Shown here: in pieces, positions 10,658 through 23,801 of the stretch
Layout: every line of letters begins with the position of its first letter
Position numbering within the stretch: position 1 is the stretch's first letter
NCBI RefSeq assembly: GCF_002127325.2
Contig: NC_035439.2
Coordinates: 141,135,827-141,199,826, forward strand
Source: Helianthus annuus
Taxonomy: Eukaryota; Streptophyta; Magnoliopsida; Asterales; Asteraceae
DNA length: 64,000 nt
Direction of reading: 5' to 3'
Notes under the pieces: generated by a model
Databases searched by the model: none
What the model was told of the DNA's origin: nothing
The model's input: only the letters and a program-made list of their open reading frames with translations
Made by a program: the position numbers and the translations under genes

Positions 10658-11187
10658 TGTAACACCCCGTGTTTTCCCAAAAGTCAAAGTCAAGAGTTGA
10701 CTGTTATTGGAATTAAAGATCAATAAAGATTAATTTCATTTTAGTTTCATTTTTGATTTTCATATTATTTGGAGTAAGTGTTGTATAATCAAACTAATCG
10801 GCCGATAATCGAACTGTGAATCAACGATCGACTGTGAATGATAGGAAGTAACAATGCAATAAAGCTAGTCAATCAATAATCAAGCTAATCAAATCAATCA
10901 TCGAACTCAAGTATGGATAATTTTAATGCTTTTATATGTGTGTGTGTGTGCCTTACGTGTTACTTGTGCATGTTTACTTTTATGTTAAAGTGTGTGGTGA
11001 ATCAATCAAATCAATCGAGACTCAAAGGTGAATCAAACTCAATGGAAATCGAACCCGAAATGGTGGTAAGGATGCTCGTATGTTAGATATAGTAGTTGAG
11101 ACTAAAAGTAATTTGATTAGGAATTCCATCATTCTCAAATCATCATTCATCGAACTCGAAATATCAAAAATCGTCGCGAAACACTCA

Positions 11188-11300
11188 AAACCAGGCAAGC
11201 CGATCGAACAGGGCAACCTGATCGAACAGGCTAGCCGATCGAACAGGCTGTTCGATCGGACAACTGCTCGATCAGGGATGCTGTTCGATCAGCTGACCCT
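11188..11300. repeat. GATCGAACAG / CTGTTCGATC motif cluster upstream of the TATA box (element 3)
   Basis: At least six copies in both orientations within about 110 bp, ending about 20 bp before TATA. Duplicated in the 3' LTR. Confidence 0.9.
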
Positions 11301-11317
11301 TTCCTCTTTTGGAAGCC

Positions 11318-11325
11318 TATAAATA
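11318..11325 (+). promoter_or_regulatory. TATA box of element 3 (TATAAATA)
   Basis: CCTATAAATAGGG context, typical of plant promoters. The 3' LTR copy is at 19890-19897. Confidence 0.75.
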
Positions 11326-11413
11326 GGGCTGTCCTTGTCAAACTTTCCACTTTTGGAAAGCTCTGACCGACCAGCCTCTTCTTCTCACTAAATCTCAGAT
11401 TTCTCTCAAACCG

Positions 11414-11419
11414 GTAAGT
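11414..11419 (+). promoter_or_regulatory. Candidate 5' splice site in the element 3 leader
   Basis: CCG|GTAAGTA lies 96 bp after the TATA box. A matching acceptor (ATGTGACAG|GT) is at about 13056, with a possible middle exon about 12557-12600 (TTCAG| before it, |GTGAGT after it). Inferred from consensus only. Confidence 0.4.
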
Positions 11420-11984
11420 ATTTCGCTCTAATCCTTGTACGTTTTTGTTCATTAATCGATTCTACATCTTTCTATCTTTCAAAACTTGGATTTCATCCAT
11501 GAAATCACCAAGATCTAGGTGTTCTTGGGTGATGTCATCATGTGTTCTTCAAGAACACTAAGTTTTGACATCATCCCACCATGAATAGCTTAGACCTAAC
11601 CGATTTCCACATAAATAACCTAAAATCTACCAAAGATCTTAACATTTCACGGTGGAAAAGGATTGGAAGATGGGTTTTCATCTATCTTTCAACTCTTTTA
11701 CACTCAAAAAGGTGAAAACGAAGCTTGAACCGATTTACAAATCAATCTAAACAAACACATGGTTCAAGATTCGGGTTCTACCAAGAGATATACCGATTTC
11801 GGGTTAAACGTTAAACTTAAGTTCCAAACCGCCTCTGGCCGAGCTTGGGTGATTCCTGCTCGAGTCAGTAGACTAAGTAGGGACTTCAGCTTTGTGGTTC
11901 AACTCGTAGTCAAAATATCTCTAAAACATCAACAATTAACGGGAATAACCAAGTGTTAAGTGATAGGTTAACCGAATCGAGAAG

Positions 11985-12500
11985 CTGGCCGAACGGCTAG
12001 GCTGTTCGATCGAACAGCCCAACCGAACGACTACGCCAGCCGATCGGCTAGGCTAACCGATCGACTAGCACTTAGACCCACAAACTCACAAGGTGTAGTA
12101 TTGAGTGAGTTCTGTTCGATCGATCGAGCCACTCGATTGTAATCATTACTACTCGAATCATGAGATACTACACTTCAAGACACTTAGACTTTTTCGAAAC
12201 ATTGGAATGTCACCCGCTCGAGCATGCCAACCGATCGAGTGACATATTTGAAAACAATGAAGTGCTAGCCGATCGGTTGGGCTAACCGATCGAACAGCCC
12301 GTTCGATCGGCCAACTTGAAAGGTAGTACAAACCATCATACACAAACACATCCTTCACATCAAAGGAAGAAACAATCCACTTGAAGGAACCAGCCGATCG
12401 AGCCAGCCGGCCGATCGAATGGATGTTCGAACGGATTTTCAAACCAATCGAACAGCCCACTCGATCGAACAGCTGTCCGATCGATTGGTCTATCCGATCC
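11985..12500. repeat. Second GATCGAACAG palindrome cluster (transcribed part of element 3 LTR)
   Basis: More than ten copies, including the perfect 16-bp palindrome CTGTTCGATCGAACAG at about 12003. Antisense frames here (for example 12158-12526) are by-products of the repeats. Confidence 0.85.
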
Positions 12501-13447
12501 AGTTTCCACTGTTCACTCTTCCGCATTACTCATTGTACTGTTATCGAACTATTCAGGCTAACCTAATCTCAGTGCTCCTTTCAATCCACAATCAACCACT
12601 GTGAGTATACTCGATCCCTTTTTGCTTTCCGCACTTTTGGGTGTTACATACGTAATCTATCAAATTCACAAACAACACAAACTATTTGAACGCTAACCTA
12701 CTTGCATGTATTACTTGTCTAAATGATTGCTGTTTATTATGTTTACACGTGGAGTGCTATCTACCTGCTTTAGCAACGTAGTACTATAGTTTGGACTCAG
12801 CACCCGTTCACACGGGGGTTGCTAAGGACAATTACTTGCATGGATTACAGTGGTAATCATGTATCGCGAACTGTCTCGGACAGTCAACTCGAAGTCGTTG
12901 GTATCGATGGTCCCATGTTGATAATTTACATGCATCGTTTGCCCTTGTGTACGTGCTTGGTTATGCGTAAACTTTTCGAACTTTATATGCTATATCAAAC
13001 TTGTGTACTCACCTTTACATTATATGTATTGACTTTTATTTTAACGTATGTGACAGGTGTTTAAGCTACTAGCGTGCTAGGGAAGCGAGGCAATAATAAG
13101 CTTCTAGGAGCCTGTGACCTTAGGACAGTGTCCACATACCTGTTCCAGGGCCATAATTATCTGTAGATCTTGTACTGGCACCTGTAGTCAGTAAGATCTA
13201 TAGTTAGCCGTCTAGAAGTCTTAAAACAATACTTAAATTCGGTCTGTAATAATTAAGAATCCGAGTTGTCGGAACAGTTCCCATATTGTTTAGTTGATTT
13301 CTATGATAACTTGTTATTGTTTGGGACACGGTATGGGACGTGTTATATAACTGAATTGTATGATAGTTGTTGTGGAAACTTCTGAACAATCTGTTTCGCT
13401 CAGTGCCGCGCCCCGATGATTCCGCCATCGGTTGGGGTGTGACAGAT

Positions 13448-13462
13448 TGGTATCAGAGCCAT
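13448..13462 (+). promoter_or_regulatory. Element 3 primer binding site (initiator tRNA-Met)
   Basis: TGGTATCAGAGCCAT begins 4 bases after the LTR end. Confidence 0.92.
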
Positions 13463-14522
13463 AACTATAGGGAATTAGGTTAGACACGATCTAGTCCGGA
13501 TCGCTGTCTTAGAGACCTAGACTATAGTTAGGAACCAAGAGACCAAGATTATGTGCTTATTTTATGTTGTTTCCTTCTATTCTATCATTACATCCGAACT
13601 CCGAGCCAAATTTTGTAATTTGGACGGGATTAGGAGTGAAACCCGCGAATTCCTGCCTAAATTACAACTTTTGCCAATTATTTTGTGCGATTTTCTATCA
13701 ACAAACGGGGGAGAATTATACCAAATCAGGGCTGAAACCCGTAATTTGATGAAAACTTTTCTCTAAAGTTTTCTTAAAACAAGGAAGAAATTGCTGAGCT
13801 AGGGGTGAAACCCTAACCTTGGCAGTTATTCCAACTTTATTTTATCTCGCCAAGGCAATTGACGGACTCCAACGACCTGAACTCACGAGTATGGCCTAGA
13901 ATGCGCATGCATAATGCCCAAGAATCGAGGCAGAAACATGTCCCCTAGAGTCGAAAGTGACGACAAGTTAACTGTGAATAGTTAAATTGCCATGGTTAGT
14001 CAAAGTCTAGTAGCCGCAGACAATCCATTTTCCGATTTTGAGTGTTGCTTTGTTGATTTTATATGATTTACCTGTTTACGTGTTTTAAGATTCGTTGATT
14101 GCTCCATTTGTTATCGATCTGCGTGACCTTTGTTGCTATCCTATCTCGATTCAAACCCCTGTTGATGTGATCTAAACGAAATCAGTGTGCTATGCTACGT
14201 TATACGACTAAGTTAGACGATACAATGTGATGCTATCCGATATGCAAAACGAACGACACTCGACTTGTGGTTATAGGTTTCTGTTTTCTGACCGCCTCTG
14301 TGATAAAAGTGCGTACGTGTTTAGGAAATTAAGTGCTCTATTTGCTTAATTGCTTATGTGCTCTAATTGCTTCTGTGCTTATGTGCCTCTATGATTATGT
14401 GCTTATGTGTTTATATGTGTTACGTGACGTGAGATGCGACGTGATTCTAAGCTTTAGTAAACTAAGACGTGCGAGATTCGAATTCGTTGTGTTGAGCCCT
14501 ATGGCGATGTCTATTGCAGACC
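13463..14522 (+). other. Element 3 leader between primer site and gag-pol
   Basis: About 1.06 kb without a convincing ORF. It has three copies of a GGNGTGAAACCC-like motif (about 13630-13820). There is no counterpart of the ORF1 found in elements A and B. Confidence 0.7.
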
Positions 14523-17500
14523 ATGTCGTCATCATCAAGAATTCGCCAAAACCTTTTCCGTCAGGAAAAGAGAGACCGACGTCTCGCCAAGCTCATCTCA
14601 AAGTCTGTAGCGAAAGCTGTCAGTGAGGTGTACGAAAACACCAGCAAGTCGTCGGAAGAATCCCGAACCCTCACTGAATCCAGCAAAGCTCCGTTCAGTT
14701 TCAAGCAATTTAAGGCATGTGGACCGAAGGAGTTCACCGGTGAAGAGGGCCCTACAGGCTTATTTCACTGGTTTGACTCTGTGGAAGTTACCCTTCGTCA
14801 AAGCGGATGCCCGGATCATCTTCGAACTCTCAATGCTACCGGTGTCTTCCAGTCGCGGGCATTGGACTGGTGGACAGCCGAAAGGAATAAGCGCGGGAAC
14901 GACGCTGCCTACGAGCTGACGTGGGAGGAACTGAAGGCTATCATGCTGGACGAGTTCTGTCCTCCCCACGAACGCCAAAAGTTGGAGGATGAGTTCTGGA
15001 CCATCAAGCAGAAGGAGGGCGACAACGCTGGTCTCACCGCCCGTTTCAAACAACTGAGCATTATCTGTCCAGACCAGGTCAAGACTCCCGAAATGACCAT
15101 CAAGAAATACATCCGTGCTCTTCCGGATTGTGTTGCAGATTACGTGTTCGCCGCCAAACCCGCATCAATCGAGGAAACCTACCTACTCGCTGCCGAGATT
15201 AACGACAAGCGAGTTAAGGCTGGTGTCTGGGATAAGCCATCCAAGTCGTTGCATCAAGTTACTGCCGCATCAACCGACAACCCTACTGCTCAAGCCTCCA
15301 AGTCCTCGAGAAGAAGAAAGAAGAACAAGAGTTGCGCCGCCGCAACCAATGCTGCTCCTCTTCAGTCAGTACCGCAACAACAGCAACAACCACAGCGCAC
15401 TGCGCCAGTGATCAATGCGCCGCCGGCTAAGCGTGCGTACACCGGCCCCCACCCACTCTGTGCTACATGTTCTTATCATCACCCGGTGGGTGTGGCCTGC
15501 CGTTTCTGTGTCCACTGCAACGTTTACGGGCATTTCACTGCAAATTGCCGCTATGGTCCTCGTCAAACGCAAGCTCAAGCCGCTGTTAACCAAGCCCTGC
15601 TACCTGCTCCTCAAGCTCCTCAAGCTCCTCAAGCTGCACAGGCCCCGGCAAACAATGTTCGGACCTGCTTTGCATGTGGTGACCCTAACCACTTCGCAAA
15701 CCGGTGCCCGAACAGAGTGGTGAAACAAGAAGCCCAACAACCCCAGCAACAACAACAGCAACCTCAACAACAAGCCGCTCACGCCAGAACTTTCAACATC
15801 AACGCACGCCAGGCTCAAGCTGATAACAACGTGGTCAATGGTACGTTCCTTGTGAATGGTATATATGCATCATGTTTGTTTGATACTGGAGCCGATAACT
15901 GCTTTGTGTCATTTGAGTTTGAGAAACTTCTTAGACGTAAGCGCTCTTATCTTTCGTCACCCTTCGAAGTAGAAGTTGCTACCGGAAGAACCATTGCTGT
16001 CAATTCTGTGCTCCGTGATTGTACTCTCGAGCTCAACAATCATATATTCCCGATTAATCTCATTCCAATGCAGCTCGGAAGTTTCGATGTCATAGTAGGC
16101 ATGGACTTTCTTCGTGAAAACCATGCTGAAGTTGTGTGTTCCGATAAGATGATTCGTTTTGTGCTAGCTAGTGGTGATATTCTACGTGTTTATGGTGAAA
16201 CTACTGCAAAAGATCTCAAGCTCATGTCATGTCTTCAAGCTCGCAAATATCTCCGCAAGGAATATCGAGCCTTCTTGGCCAACATTGTTGTAGCAGAGAC
16301 GGACAAGAAAAGGAAAGTTGAGGTCAAGGATGTTCCTGTTGTCCGAGAATTTCCTCAGGTGTTCCCTGATGATCTTCCTGGATTACCTCCAAGTCGTGAT
16401 ATCGACTTTCGAATCGACCTTATTCCAGGAGCCAACCCAGTGGCCAAAGCTCCGTATCGACTCGCTCCATCTGAGATGCGAGAACTCTCAAACCAACTCC
16501 AAGAGTTACTTGAAAAAGGCTTCATTCGCCCGAGCACTTCTCCATGGGGCGCACCAGTCCTTTTTGTCAAAAAGAAGGACGGGTCGTTCCGAATGTGCAT
16601 CGATTACCGGGAATTGAACAAGCTGACCATCAAGAACCGATATCCCTTACCAAGAATCGATGATCTGTTTGACCAACTACAAGGTGCTCAGTGTTTCTCC
16701 AAGATTGATCTACGTTCAGGCTACCATCAGTTGCGGATTCAAGAGGAAGACATACCCAAAACCGCTTTTCGAACCCGATACGGCCACTACGAATTTGTTG
16801 TCATGCCTTTTGGTTTGACCAACGCACCCGCGGTCTTCATGGATCTGATGAACCGCGTGTGTAAACCGTTCTTAGACCGTTTCGTCATTGTATTTATCGA
16901 CGATGTCCTGATCTATTCCAGATCGAGGGCCGAACATGCGCAGCATTTGCGATTGGTTCTCGAGTTGCTTCAGGGAAACCAACTCTACGCCAAATTCTCC
17001 AAGTGTGAGTTCTGGTTGGAGGAGGTTCAATTTCTGGGACACATTGTGAATAGTCGGGGTATACACGTTGATCCTGCAAAGATTGAGGCAGTCAAGGGAT
17101 GGGTTACGCCAAAGAATCCGTCAGAAGTTCGCTCTTTTCTCGGATTAGCTGGCTACTACCGGCGATTCATCGAAGGATTCTCAAAGATTGCTGTACCGCT
17201 TACCTCCCTTACTCATAAAGACAAGCCTTTTGTGTGGGGAACCGCGCAGGAGACTGCTTTCCAAACCCTCAAACACATGCTGTGCCATGCACCAGTTCTT
17301 ACACTGCCGGACGGAAGCGATGACTTCGTTGTCTATTGTGATGCTTCAAACCTTGGACTTGGCTGTGTTCTCATGCAACGAGACAAGGTTATAGCTTACG
17401 CATCTCGACAGCTCAAAATCCACGAGAAGAACTATACAACCCATGACCTTGAGCTAGGCGCAGTTGTCTTTGCCTTAAAGATTTGGCGACACTACCTGTA

Positions 17501-19142
17501 TGGTACAAAGTGTACGATCTTCACCGATCACAAGAGCCTACAACATATCTTTAACCAGAGAGAACTCAATATGCGTCAACGCCGATGGGTAGAACTCCTC
17601 AACGATTACGACTGTGAGATCCGTTATCACCCAGGCAAGGCGAATGTAGTTGCAGACGCCCTCAGCAGAAAGAATTACGTGATAGGTGTTCGAAACATCC
17701 AGGCTCAGTATAACCTCGAAGCTCTCATCCGCGAAGCACAACACGCTTGCTTTAACGAGCGTACGTTGAAGAAAGAACGAATCTATCACGATGGAACTCA
17801 ACTCGTGAGCAAAGCCAACGGGATATTCTATTATCTGGACCGAATCTGGGTTCCAAGGAGGACAGATTTGCGAAAGATCATCATGAACGAAGCCCACAAA
17901 TCCCGATATTCCATTCATCCCGGTGCGGACAAAATGTACCAGGACCTTCGCTACAAGTACTGGTGGCCTGGGATGAAAAGGGATATTGCTCTATATGTTG
18001 GTAGCTGTTTAACTTGTGCAAGAGTCAAGGCTGAACACCAAAGACCTTCAGGCTTACTCGAACAACCGCCGATACCCGTATGGAAGTGGGAAAGCATAGC
18101 TATGGATTTCATAACTAAGCTTCCGACCACGCCATCAGGTCACGACAGTATTTGGGTTATAGTCGACCGTCTAACCAAATCAGCCCACTTTCTGCCAATA
18201 CGAGAAGACTATAAGGTGGCCAAGCTAGCCCAAATCTACACCGACGAGATCATTAAGAATCATGGTACGCCTCGAGACATCATTTCTGATCGCGATGCTC
18301 GGTTTACATCGAGATTGTGGGAAACTTTTCAAGCAGCTCTTGGTACGACGCTGAATTTGAGTACCGCATTCCACCCGCAAACCGACGGGCAGACTGAAAG
18401 AACGATTCGTACTATTGAAGACATGCTCCGTGCGTGTGTTATCGATTTTGGTGGTAGTTGGAGCAAACACCTACCGTTGGTCGAATTTTCGTACAATAAT
18501 AGCTATCACTCCAGCATCGAAATGGCACCTTTCGAAGCCTTGTATGGTAGGAGATGTCGCTCGCCTATTGTATGGCACGAGGTCGGTCATTCACAATTGA
18601 CTGGGCCCGAGATTCTGCAAGAAACGACTGACAAGATCCACCAGATAAGGGAAAATTTGGTGAAGGCCCGGGACAGACAAAAGATGTACGCCGATAAACG
18701 ACGCAGGCCCCGCGAATTTGCAGTTGGCGACTACGTGCTCCTAAAGGTATCACCTTGGAAGGGAGTAGTCCGATTCGGCAAAAGAGGGAAACTTGCGCCT
18801 CGATTTGTTGGACCTTTTAAGATTCTGGAAAGGATCGGTAAAGTTGCCTACAAACTCGAATTACCGGAGGAACTCAGCAATGTCCACCCGACTTTCCATA
18901 TTTCAAACCTTCGAAAATGCGTAGCCGACCACGACGCAATAATACCACTCGACGATCTTCAGGTTAATGAGACGCTACACTTCGTGGAAAAGCCTGTCGA
19001 AATCATGGACCGACAGACCAAGCAACTCAGACGCTCTCGCATTCCTATTGTAAAAGTACGATGGGAAGGCAAACGAGGCGCGGAGTTCACTTGGGAACTC
19101 GAAAGTGACATGAAGGCCAAGTACCCGCAGTTGTTCAGATAG
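14523..19142 (+). CDS. Gag-pol polyprotein of element 3 (1539 aa)
   Basis: One open frame carries all retrotransposition functions. Order: gag core about 80-215 ([19 protein letters not shown]); Gln/Pro/Ala-rich linkers; two zinc knuckles CX2CX4HX4C at Cys329 and Cys382; protease active site DTGAD at Asp454; reverse transcriptase about 660-835 with catalytic FIDD at Asp793-Asp794; RNase H from about 925 (Asp940; [24 protein letters not shown]); integrase with HHCC zinc domain (about 1125-1170) and catalytic Asp1195, Asp1256, Glu1292, giving exact DD35E spacing; a C-terminal chromodomain-like tail (about 1490-1537, [20 protein letters not shown]) that in chromoviruses guides insertion to heterochromatin. 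The ATG at 14523 is the first in this frame; an upstream ATG at 14501 is in another frame. No damage seen. Confidence 0.95.
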   Translation: MSSSSRIRQNLFRQEKRDRRLAKLISKSVAKAVSEVYENTSKSSEESRTLTESSKAPFSFKQFKACGPKEFTGEEGPTGLFHWFDSVEVTLRQSGCPDHLRTLNATGVFQSRALDWWTAERNKRGNDAAYELTWEELKAIMLDEFCPPHERQKLEDEFWTIKQKEGDNAGLTARFKQLSIICPDQVKTPEMTIKKYIRALPDCVADYVFAAKPASIEETYLLAAEINDKRVKAGVWDKPSKSLHQVTAASTDNPTAQASKSSRRRKKNKSCAAATNAAPLQSVPQQQQQPQRTAPVINAPPAKRAYTGPHPLCATCSYHHPVGVACRFCVHCNVYGHFTANCRYGPRQTQAQAAVNQALLPAPQAPQAPQAAQAPANNVRTCFACGDPNHFANRCPNRVVKQEAQQPQQQQQQPQQQAAHARTFNINARQAQADNNVVNGTFLVNGIYASCLFDTGADNCFVSFEFEKLLRRKRSYLSSPFEVEVATGRTIAVNSVLRDCTLELNNHIFPINLIPMQLGSFDVIVGMDFLRENHAEVVCSDKMIRFVLASGDILRVYGETTAKDLKLMSCLQARKYLRKEYRAFLANIVVAETDKKRKVEVKDVPVVREFPQVFPDDLPGLPPSRDIDFRIDLIPGANPVAKAPYRLAPSEMRELSNQLQELLEKGFIRPSTSPWGAPVLFVKKKDGSFRMCIDYRELNKLTIKNRYPLPRIDDLFDQLQGAQCFSKIDLRSGYHQLRIQEEDIPKTAFRTRYGHYEFVVMPFGLTNAPAVFMDLMNRVCKPFLDRFVIVFIDDVLIYSRSRAEHAQHLRLVLELLQGNQLYAKFSKCEFWLEEVQFLGHIVNSRGIHVDPAKIEAVKGWVTPKNPSEVRSFLGLAGYYRRFIEGFSKIAVPLTSLTHKDKPFVWGTAQETAFQTLKHMLCHAPVLTLPDGSDDFVVYCDASNLGLGCVLMQRDKVIAYASRQLKIHEKNYTTHDLELGAVVFALKIWRHYLYGTKCTIFTDHKSLQHIFNQRELNMRQRRWVELLNDYDCEIRYHPGKANVVADALSRKNYVIGVRNIQAQYNLEALIREAQHACFNERTLKKERIYHDGTQLVSKANGIFYYLDRIWVPRRTDLRKIIMNEAHKSRYSIHPGADKMYQDLRYKYWWPGMKRDIALYVGSCLTCARVKAEHQRPSGLLEQPPIPVWKWESIAMDFITKLPTTPSGHDSIWVIVDRLTKSAHFLPIREDYKVAKLAQIYTDEIIKNHGTPRDIISDRDARFTSRLWETFQAALGTTLNLSTAFHPQTDGQTERTIRTIEDMLRACVIDFGGSWSKHLPLVEFSYNNSYHSSIEMAPFEALYGRRCRSPIVWHEVGHSQLTGPEILQETTDKIHQIRENLVKARDRQKMYADKRRRPREFAVGDYVLLKVSPWKGVVRFGKRGKLAPRFVGPFKILERIGKVAYKLELPEELSNVHPTFHISNLRKCVADHDAIIPLDDLQVNETLHFVEKPVEIMDRQTKQLRRSRIPIVKVRWEGKRGAEFTWELESDMKAKYPQLFR

Positions 19143-19215
19143 ATCTGAAGCATCAAACTGGTAAAATCACACGGCGATGTACGGTTCTCGGCCTAATTTC
19201 GGGACGAAATTCCCT

Positions 19216-19229
19216 AAAGGAGGGGAGAC
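19216..19229 (+). promoter_or_regulatory. Element 3 polypurine tract
   Basis: AAAGGAGGGGAGAC directly before the 3' LTR. Confidence 0.9.
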
Positions 19230-22016
19230 TGTAACACCCCGTGTTTTCCCAAAAGTCAAAGTCAAGAGTTGACTGTTATTGGAATTAAAGATCAATAAAG
19301 ATTAATTTCATTTTAGTTTCATTTTTGATTTTCATATTATTTGGAGTAAGTGTTGTATAATCAAACTAATCGGCCGATAATCGAACTGTGAATCAACGAT
19401 CGACTGTGAATGATAGGAAGTAACAATGCAATAAAGCTAGTCAATCAATAATCAAGCTAATCAAATCAATCATCGAACTCAAGTATGGATAATTTTAATG
19501 CTTTTATATGTGTGTGTGTGTGCCTTACGTGTTACTTGTGCATGTTTACTTTTATGTTAAAGTGTGTGGTGAATCAATCAAATCAATCGAGACTCAAAGG
19601 TGAATCAAACTCAATGGAAATCGAACCCGAAATGGTGGTAAGGATGCTCGTATGTTAGATATAGTAGTTGAGACTAAAAGTAATTTGATTAGGAATTCCA
19701 TCATTCTCAAATCATCATTCATCGAACTCGAAATATCAAAAATCGTCGCGAAACACTCAAAACCAGGCAAGCCGATCGAACAGGGCAACCTGATCGAACA
19801 GGCTAGCCGATCGAACAGGCTGTTCGATCGGACAGCTGCTCGATCAGGGATGCTGTTCGATCAGCTGACCCTTTCCTCTTTTGGAAGCCTATAAATAGGG
19901 CTGTCCTTGTCAAACTTTCCACTTTTGGAAAGCTCTGACCGACCAGCCTCTTCTTCTCACTAAATCTCAGATTTCTCTCAAACCGGTAAGTATTTCGCTC
20001 TAATCCTTGTACGTTTTTGTTCATTAATCGATTCTACATCTTTCTATCTTTCAAAACTTGGATTTCATCCATGAAATCACCAAGATCTAGGTGTTCTTGG
20101 GTGATGTCATCATGTGTTCTTCAAGAACACTAAGTTTTGACATCATCCCACCATGAATAGCTTAGACCTAACCGATTTCCACATAAATAACCTAAAATCT
20201 ACCAAAGATCTTAACATTTCACGGTGGAAAAGGATTGGAAGATGGGTTTTCATCTATCTTTCAACTCTTTTACACTCAAAAAGGTGAAAACGAAGCTTGA
20301 ACCGATTTACAAATCAATCTAAACAAACACATGGTTCAAGATTCGGGTTCTACCAAGAGATATACCGATTTCGGGTTAAACGTTAAACTTAAGTTCCAAA
20401 CCGCCTCTGGCCGAGCTTGGGTGATTCCTGCTCGAGTCAGTAGACTAAGTAGGGACTTCAGCTTTGTGGTTCAACTCGTAGTCAAAATATCTCTAAAACA
20501 TCAACAATTAACGGGAATAACCAAGTGTTAAGTGATAGGTTAACCGAATCGAGAAGCTGGCCGAACGGCTAGGCTGTTCGATCGAACAGCCCAACCGAAC
20601 GACTACGCCAGCCGATCGGCTAGGCTAACCGATCGACTAGCACTTAGACCCACAAACTCACAAGGTGTAGTATTGAGTGAGTTCTGTTCGATCGATCGAG
20701 CCACTCGATTGTAATCATTACTACTCGAATCATGAGATACTACACTTCAAGACACTTAGACTTTTTCGAAACATTGGAATGTCACCCGCTCGAGCATGCC
20801 AACCGATCGAGTGACATATTTGAAAACAATGAAGTGCTAGCCGATCGGTTGGGCTAACCGATCGAACAGCCCGTTCGATCGGCCAACTTGAAAGGTAGTA
20901 CAAACCATCATACACAAACACATCCTTCACATCAAAGGAAGAAACAATCCACTTGAAGGAACCAGCCGATCGAGCCAGCCGGCCGATCGAATGGATGTTC
21001 GAACGGATTTTCAAACCAATCGAACAGCCCACTCGATCGAACAGCTGTCCGATCGATTGGTCTATCCGATCCAGTTTCCACTGTTCACTCTTCCGCATTA
21101 CTCATTGTACTGTTATCGAACTATTCAGGCTAACCTAATCTCAGTGCTCCTTTCAATCCACAATCAACCACTGTGAGTATACTCGATCCCTTTTTGCTTT
21201 CCGCACTTTTGGGTGTTACATACGTAATCTATCAAATTCACAAACAACACAAACTATTTGAACGCTAACCTACTTGCATGTATTACTTGTCTAAATGATT
21301 GCTGTTTATTATGTTTACACGTGGAGTGCTATCTACCTGCTTTAGCAACGTAGTACTATAGTTTGGACTCAGCACCCGTTCACACGGGGGTTGCTAAGGA
21401 CAATTACTTGCATGGATTACAGTGGTAATCATGTATCGCGAACTGTCTCGGACAGTCAACTCGAAGTCGTTGGTATCGATGGTCCCATGTTGATAATTTA
21501 CATGCATCGTTTGCCCTTGTGTACGTGCTTGGTTATGCGTAAACTTTTCGAACTTTATATGCTATATCAAACTTGTGTACTCACCTTTACATTATATGTA
21601 TTGACTTTTATTTTAACGTATGTGACAGGTGTTTAAGCTACTAGCGTGCTAGGGAAGCGAGGCAATAATAAGCTTCTAGGAGCCTGTGACCTTAGGACAG
21701 TGTCCACATACCTGTTCCAGGGCCATAATTATCTGTAGATCTTGTACTGGCACCTGTAGTCAGTAAGATCTATAGTTAGCCGTCTAGAAGTCTTAAAACA
21801 ATACTTAAATTCGGTCTGTAATAATTAAGAATCCGAGTTGTCGGAACAGTTCCCATATTGTTTAGTTGATTTCTATGATAACTTGTTATTGTTTGGGACA
21901 CGGTATGGGACGTGTTATATAACTGAATTGTATAATAGTTGTTGTGGAAACTTCTGAACAATCTGTTTCGCTCAGTGCCGCGCCCCGATGATTCCGCCAT
22001 CGGTTGGGGTGTGACA
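19230..22016 (+). repeat. Element 3, 3' LTR (2787 bp)
   Basis: Same length as the 5' LTR and nearly identical; it ends at the TAACT duplication (22017-22021). Confidence 0.95.
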
Positions 22017-22021
22017 TAACT
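22017..22021 (+). repeat. Target-site duplication TAACT, right copy (element 3)
   Basis: Identical to 10653-10657; the gag zinc knuckle of element A resumes immediately after. Confidence 0.95.
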
Positions 22022-23801
22022 GCCCTAAGAATGCCAGGAAACCGGAAGAGAACAAGAAGACGAATGCGAGAGTCTTCCGCATGGATGCAAAGGAGGCAGT
22101 GCTGAACGACAATGTTCTTACAGGTACTTTTCTCGTAAATAATATATTTGCAAGAGTACTTTTCGATTCTGGCGCTGATAAGTCCTTTGTAGACCAAAAA
22201 TTTTGCGAACTATTGAATATGCCTATCAAGACCCTAGACGTAAAATACGAGGTAGAGTTAGCAGACGGCACGATAGAAACCGTCTCCACTTTCTAGAGGG
22301 ATGTGAAATGTCCATTAAGAACCATTCTTTTCCCCTATCTCTACTTCCTTTCAAACTAGCGGGTTTCGACATTGTTCTAGGCATGGACTGGTTATCCCGT
22401 AATCAGGCCCAAATCGTTTGCAACAAAAGGCTTATAGTGCTAAAGACTCCGAGTGGTGAATCGCTCACCATTCGAGGAGACACGCAGTATGGATTACCCG
22501 AGGACGTATCTATGCTCAAAGCTTCTAGATGTTTGAACAGAGGCTGTGTCATTTACATGGCTCAGGTGATAATTGAAGAACCCAAGCCGAAGATAGAGGA
22601 TCTTCCTGTCATTTCTGAATATCCCGAGGTCTTCCCCGAAGAACTACCTGGTTTACCACCAGATAGACAAGTGGAATTCAGAATAGATATCATACCAGGA
22701 GCAGCTCCTATAGCTAGAGCACCTTACAGGCTAGCTCCTACTGAAATGAAGGAACTAAGGACCCAGTTGGATGAACTGTTGGCAAAAGGTTTTATTAGAC
22801 CTAGTTCGTCTCCCTGGGGAGCACCTGTCCTATTTGTAAAGAAGAAGGACGGATCGATGCGGTTGTGCATCGATTATCGTGAGCTGAACAAAGTTACCAT
22901 AAAGAATAGATATCCTTTGCCAAGGATCGACGATCTGTTCGATCAACTGCAAGGAGCGAGCTACTTTTCGAAGATCGACTTAAGGTCGGGCTATCATCAG
23001 CTAAAGGTCAGAGATGAAGACGTGCACAAGACAGCATTTAGGACTCGCTACGGTCATTACGAGTTTCTAGTGATGCCTTTTGGGCTCACAAATGCACCGG
23101 CTGCGTTCATGGATCTCATGAATCGCGTCTGCAAGCCGTACTTGGACAAATTTGTCATCGTCTTCATCGACGATATCCTCATATATTCAAAGAACCAAGC
23201 TGACCACGAGAAACACCTCCGTTGTATTCTCAAATTACTACAGCGTGAGAAACTCTACGCCAAATTCACTAAATGCGAATTTTGGCTACGAGAGGTTCAA
23301 TTTTTGGGTCACGTAGTAAGCGAGCGTGGTATCCAAGTGGATCCCGCTAAGGTAGAGGCGGTCATGAATTGGCAAGAGCCAAAGACGCCCACAGAGATCC
23401 GTAGTTTCCTGGGATTGGCAGGATACTACCGGAGATTCATTGAGAATTTTTCAAGGATTGCTGCGCCCTTGACTTCCCTAACCAAGAAGAAAGAAAAGTT
23501 CATTTGGGGCCCAAAGCAGCAAGAATCCTTCGAAATCCTGAAGCAAAAGCTGAGCAACGCACCTGTGTTGACCTTACCTGAGGGTACGGAAGAATTTGTA
23601 GTTTACTGCGATGCGTCGCACACAGGCATGGAGTGTGTGTGCTTATGCAAAAAGGCAAGGTTATTGCCTATGCTTCACGACAATTAAAGGTGCACGAAAA
23701 GAATTACACCACCCATGACTTGGAGTTGGGTGCCGTTGTATTTGCACTGAAATTGTGGAGGCATTACCTCTATGGTATTAAATTTGTGATTTATTCTGAT
23801 C
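22022..23801 (+). pseudogene. Element A pol, middle part (protease, reverse transcriptase, start of RNase H), frameshifted
   Basis: It continues the gag frame after element 3. Protease motif DSGAD is at about 22170. A single-base deletion between 22290 and 22291 shifts the frame compared with element B. The reverse transcriptase then reads openly in the new frame ([26 protein letters not shown]). A two-base gain at about 23633-23642 (GTGTGTGTG where B has GTGTGTG) shifts it again inside RNase H. It ends at the TGATC site where element B inserted. Non-functional. Confidence 0.9.
23797..23801 (+). repeat. Target-site duplication TGATC, left copy (element B)
   Basis: Matched by TGATC at 42803-42807; the RNase H coding sequence of A continues there (TCTGAT|CACAAAAGC). 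Confidence 0.95.

Larger units (their letters stand above)
10658..13444 (+). repeat. Element 3, 5' LTR (2787 bp)
   Basis: Contains palindrome cluster 1 (11188-11300), TATA box (11318-11325), a strong 5' splice-like site (11414), palindrome cluster 2 (11985-12500) and a 3' splice-like site near 13056. It ends next to the primer site. Confidence 0.95.
10658..22016 (+). mobile_element. Element 3: complete, young Tekay-like chromovirus (11359 bp)
   Basis: It has 2787-bp LTRs at both ends starting TGTAACACCCC and ending GTGTGACA, a perfect 5-bp target duplication, an initiator-Met primer site, one unbroken gag-pol frame and a polypurine tract. By eye I find only two base differences between the LTRs (near 11261/19833 and near 13353/21925). 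With the commonly used 1.3e-8 substitutions per site per year this is some tens of thousands of years. Nothing needed for transposition is visibly missing. Confidence 0.93.

Noticed and set aside
12158..12526. 122-codon antisense frame, present twice (also 20730-21098)
   Set aside because: It lies in the element 3 LTR and is duplicated only because LTRs are; its residues follow the GATCGAACAG repeats and show no domain.
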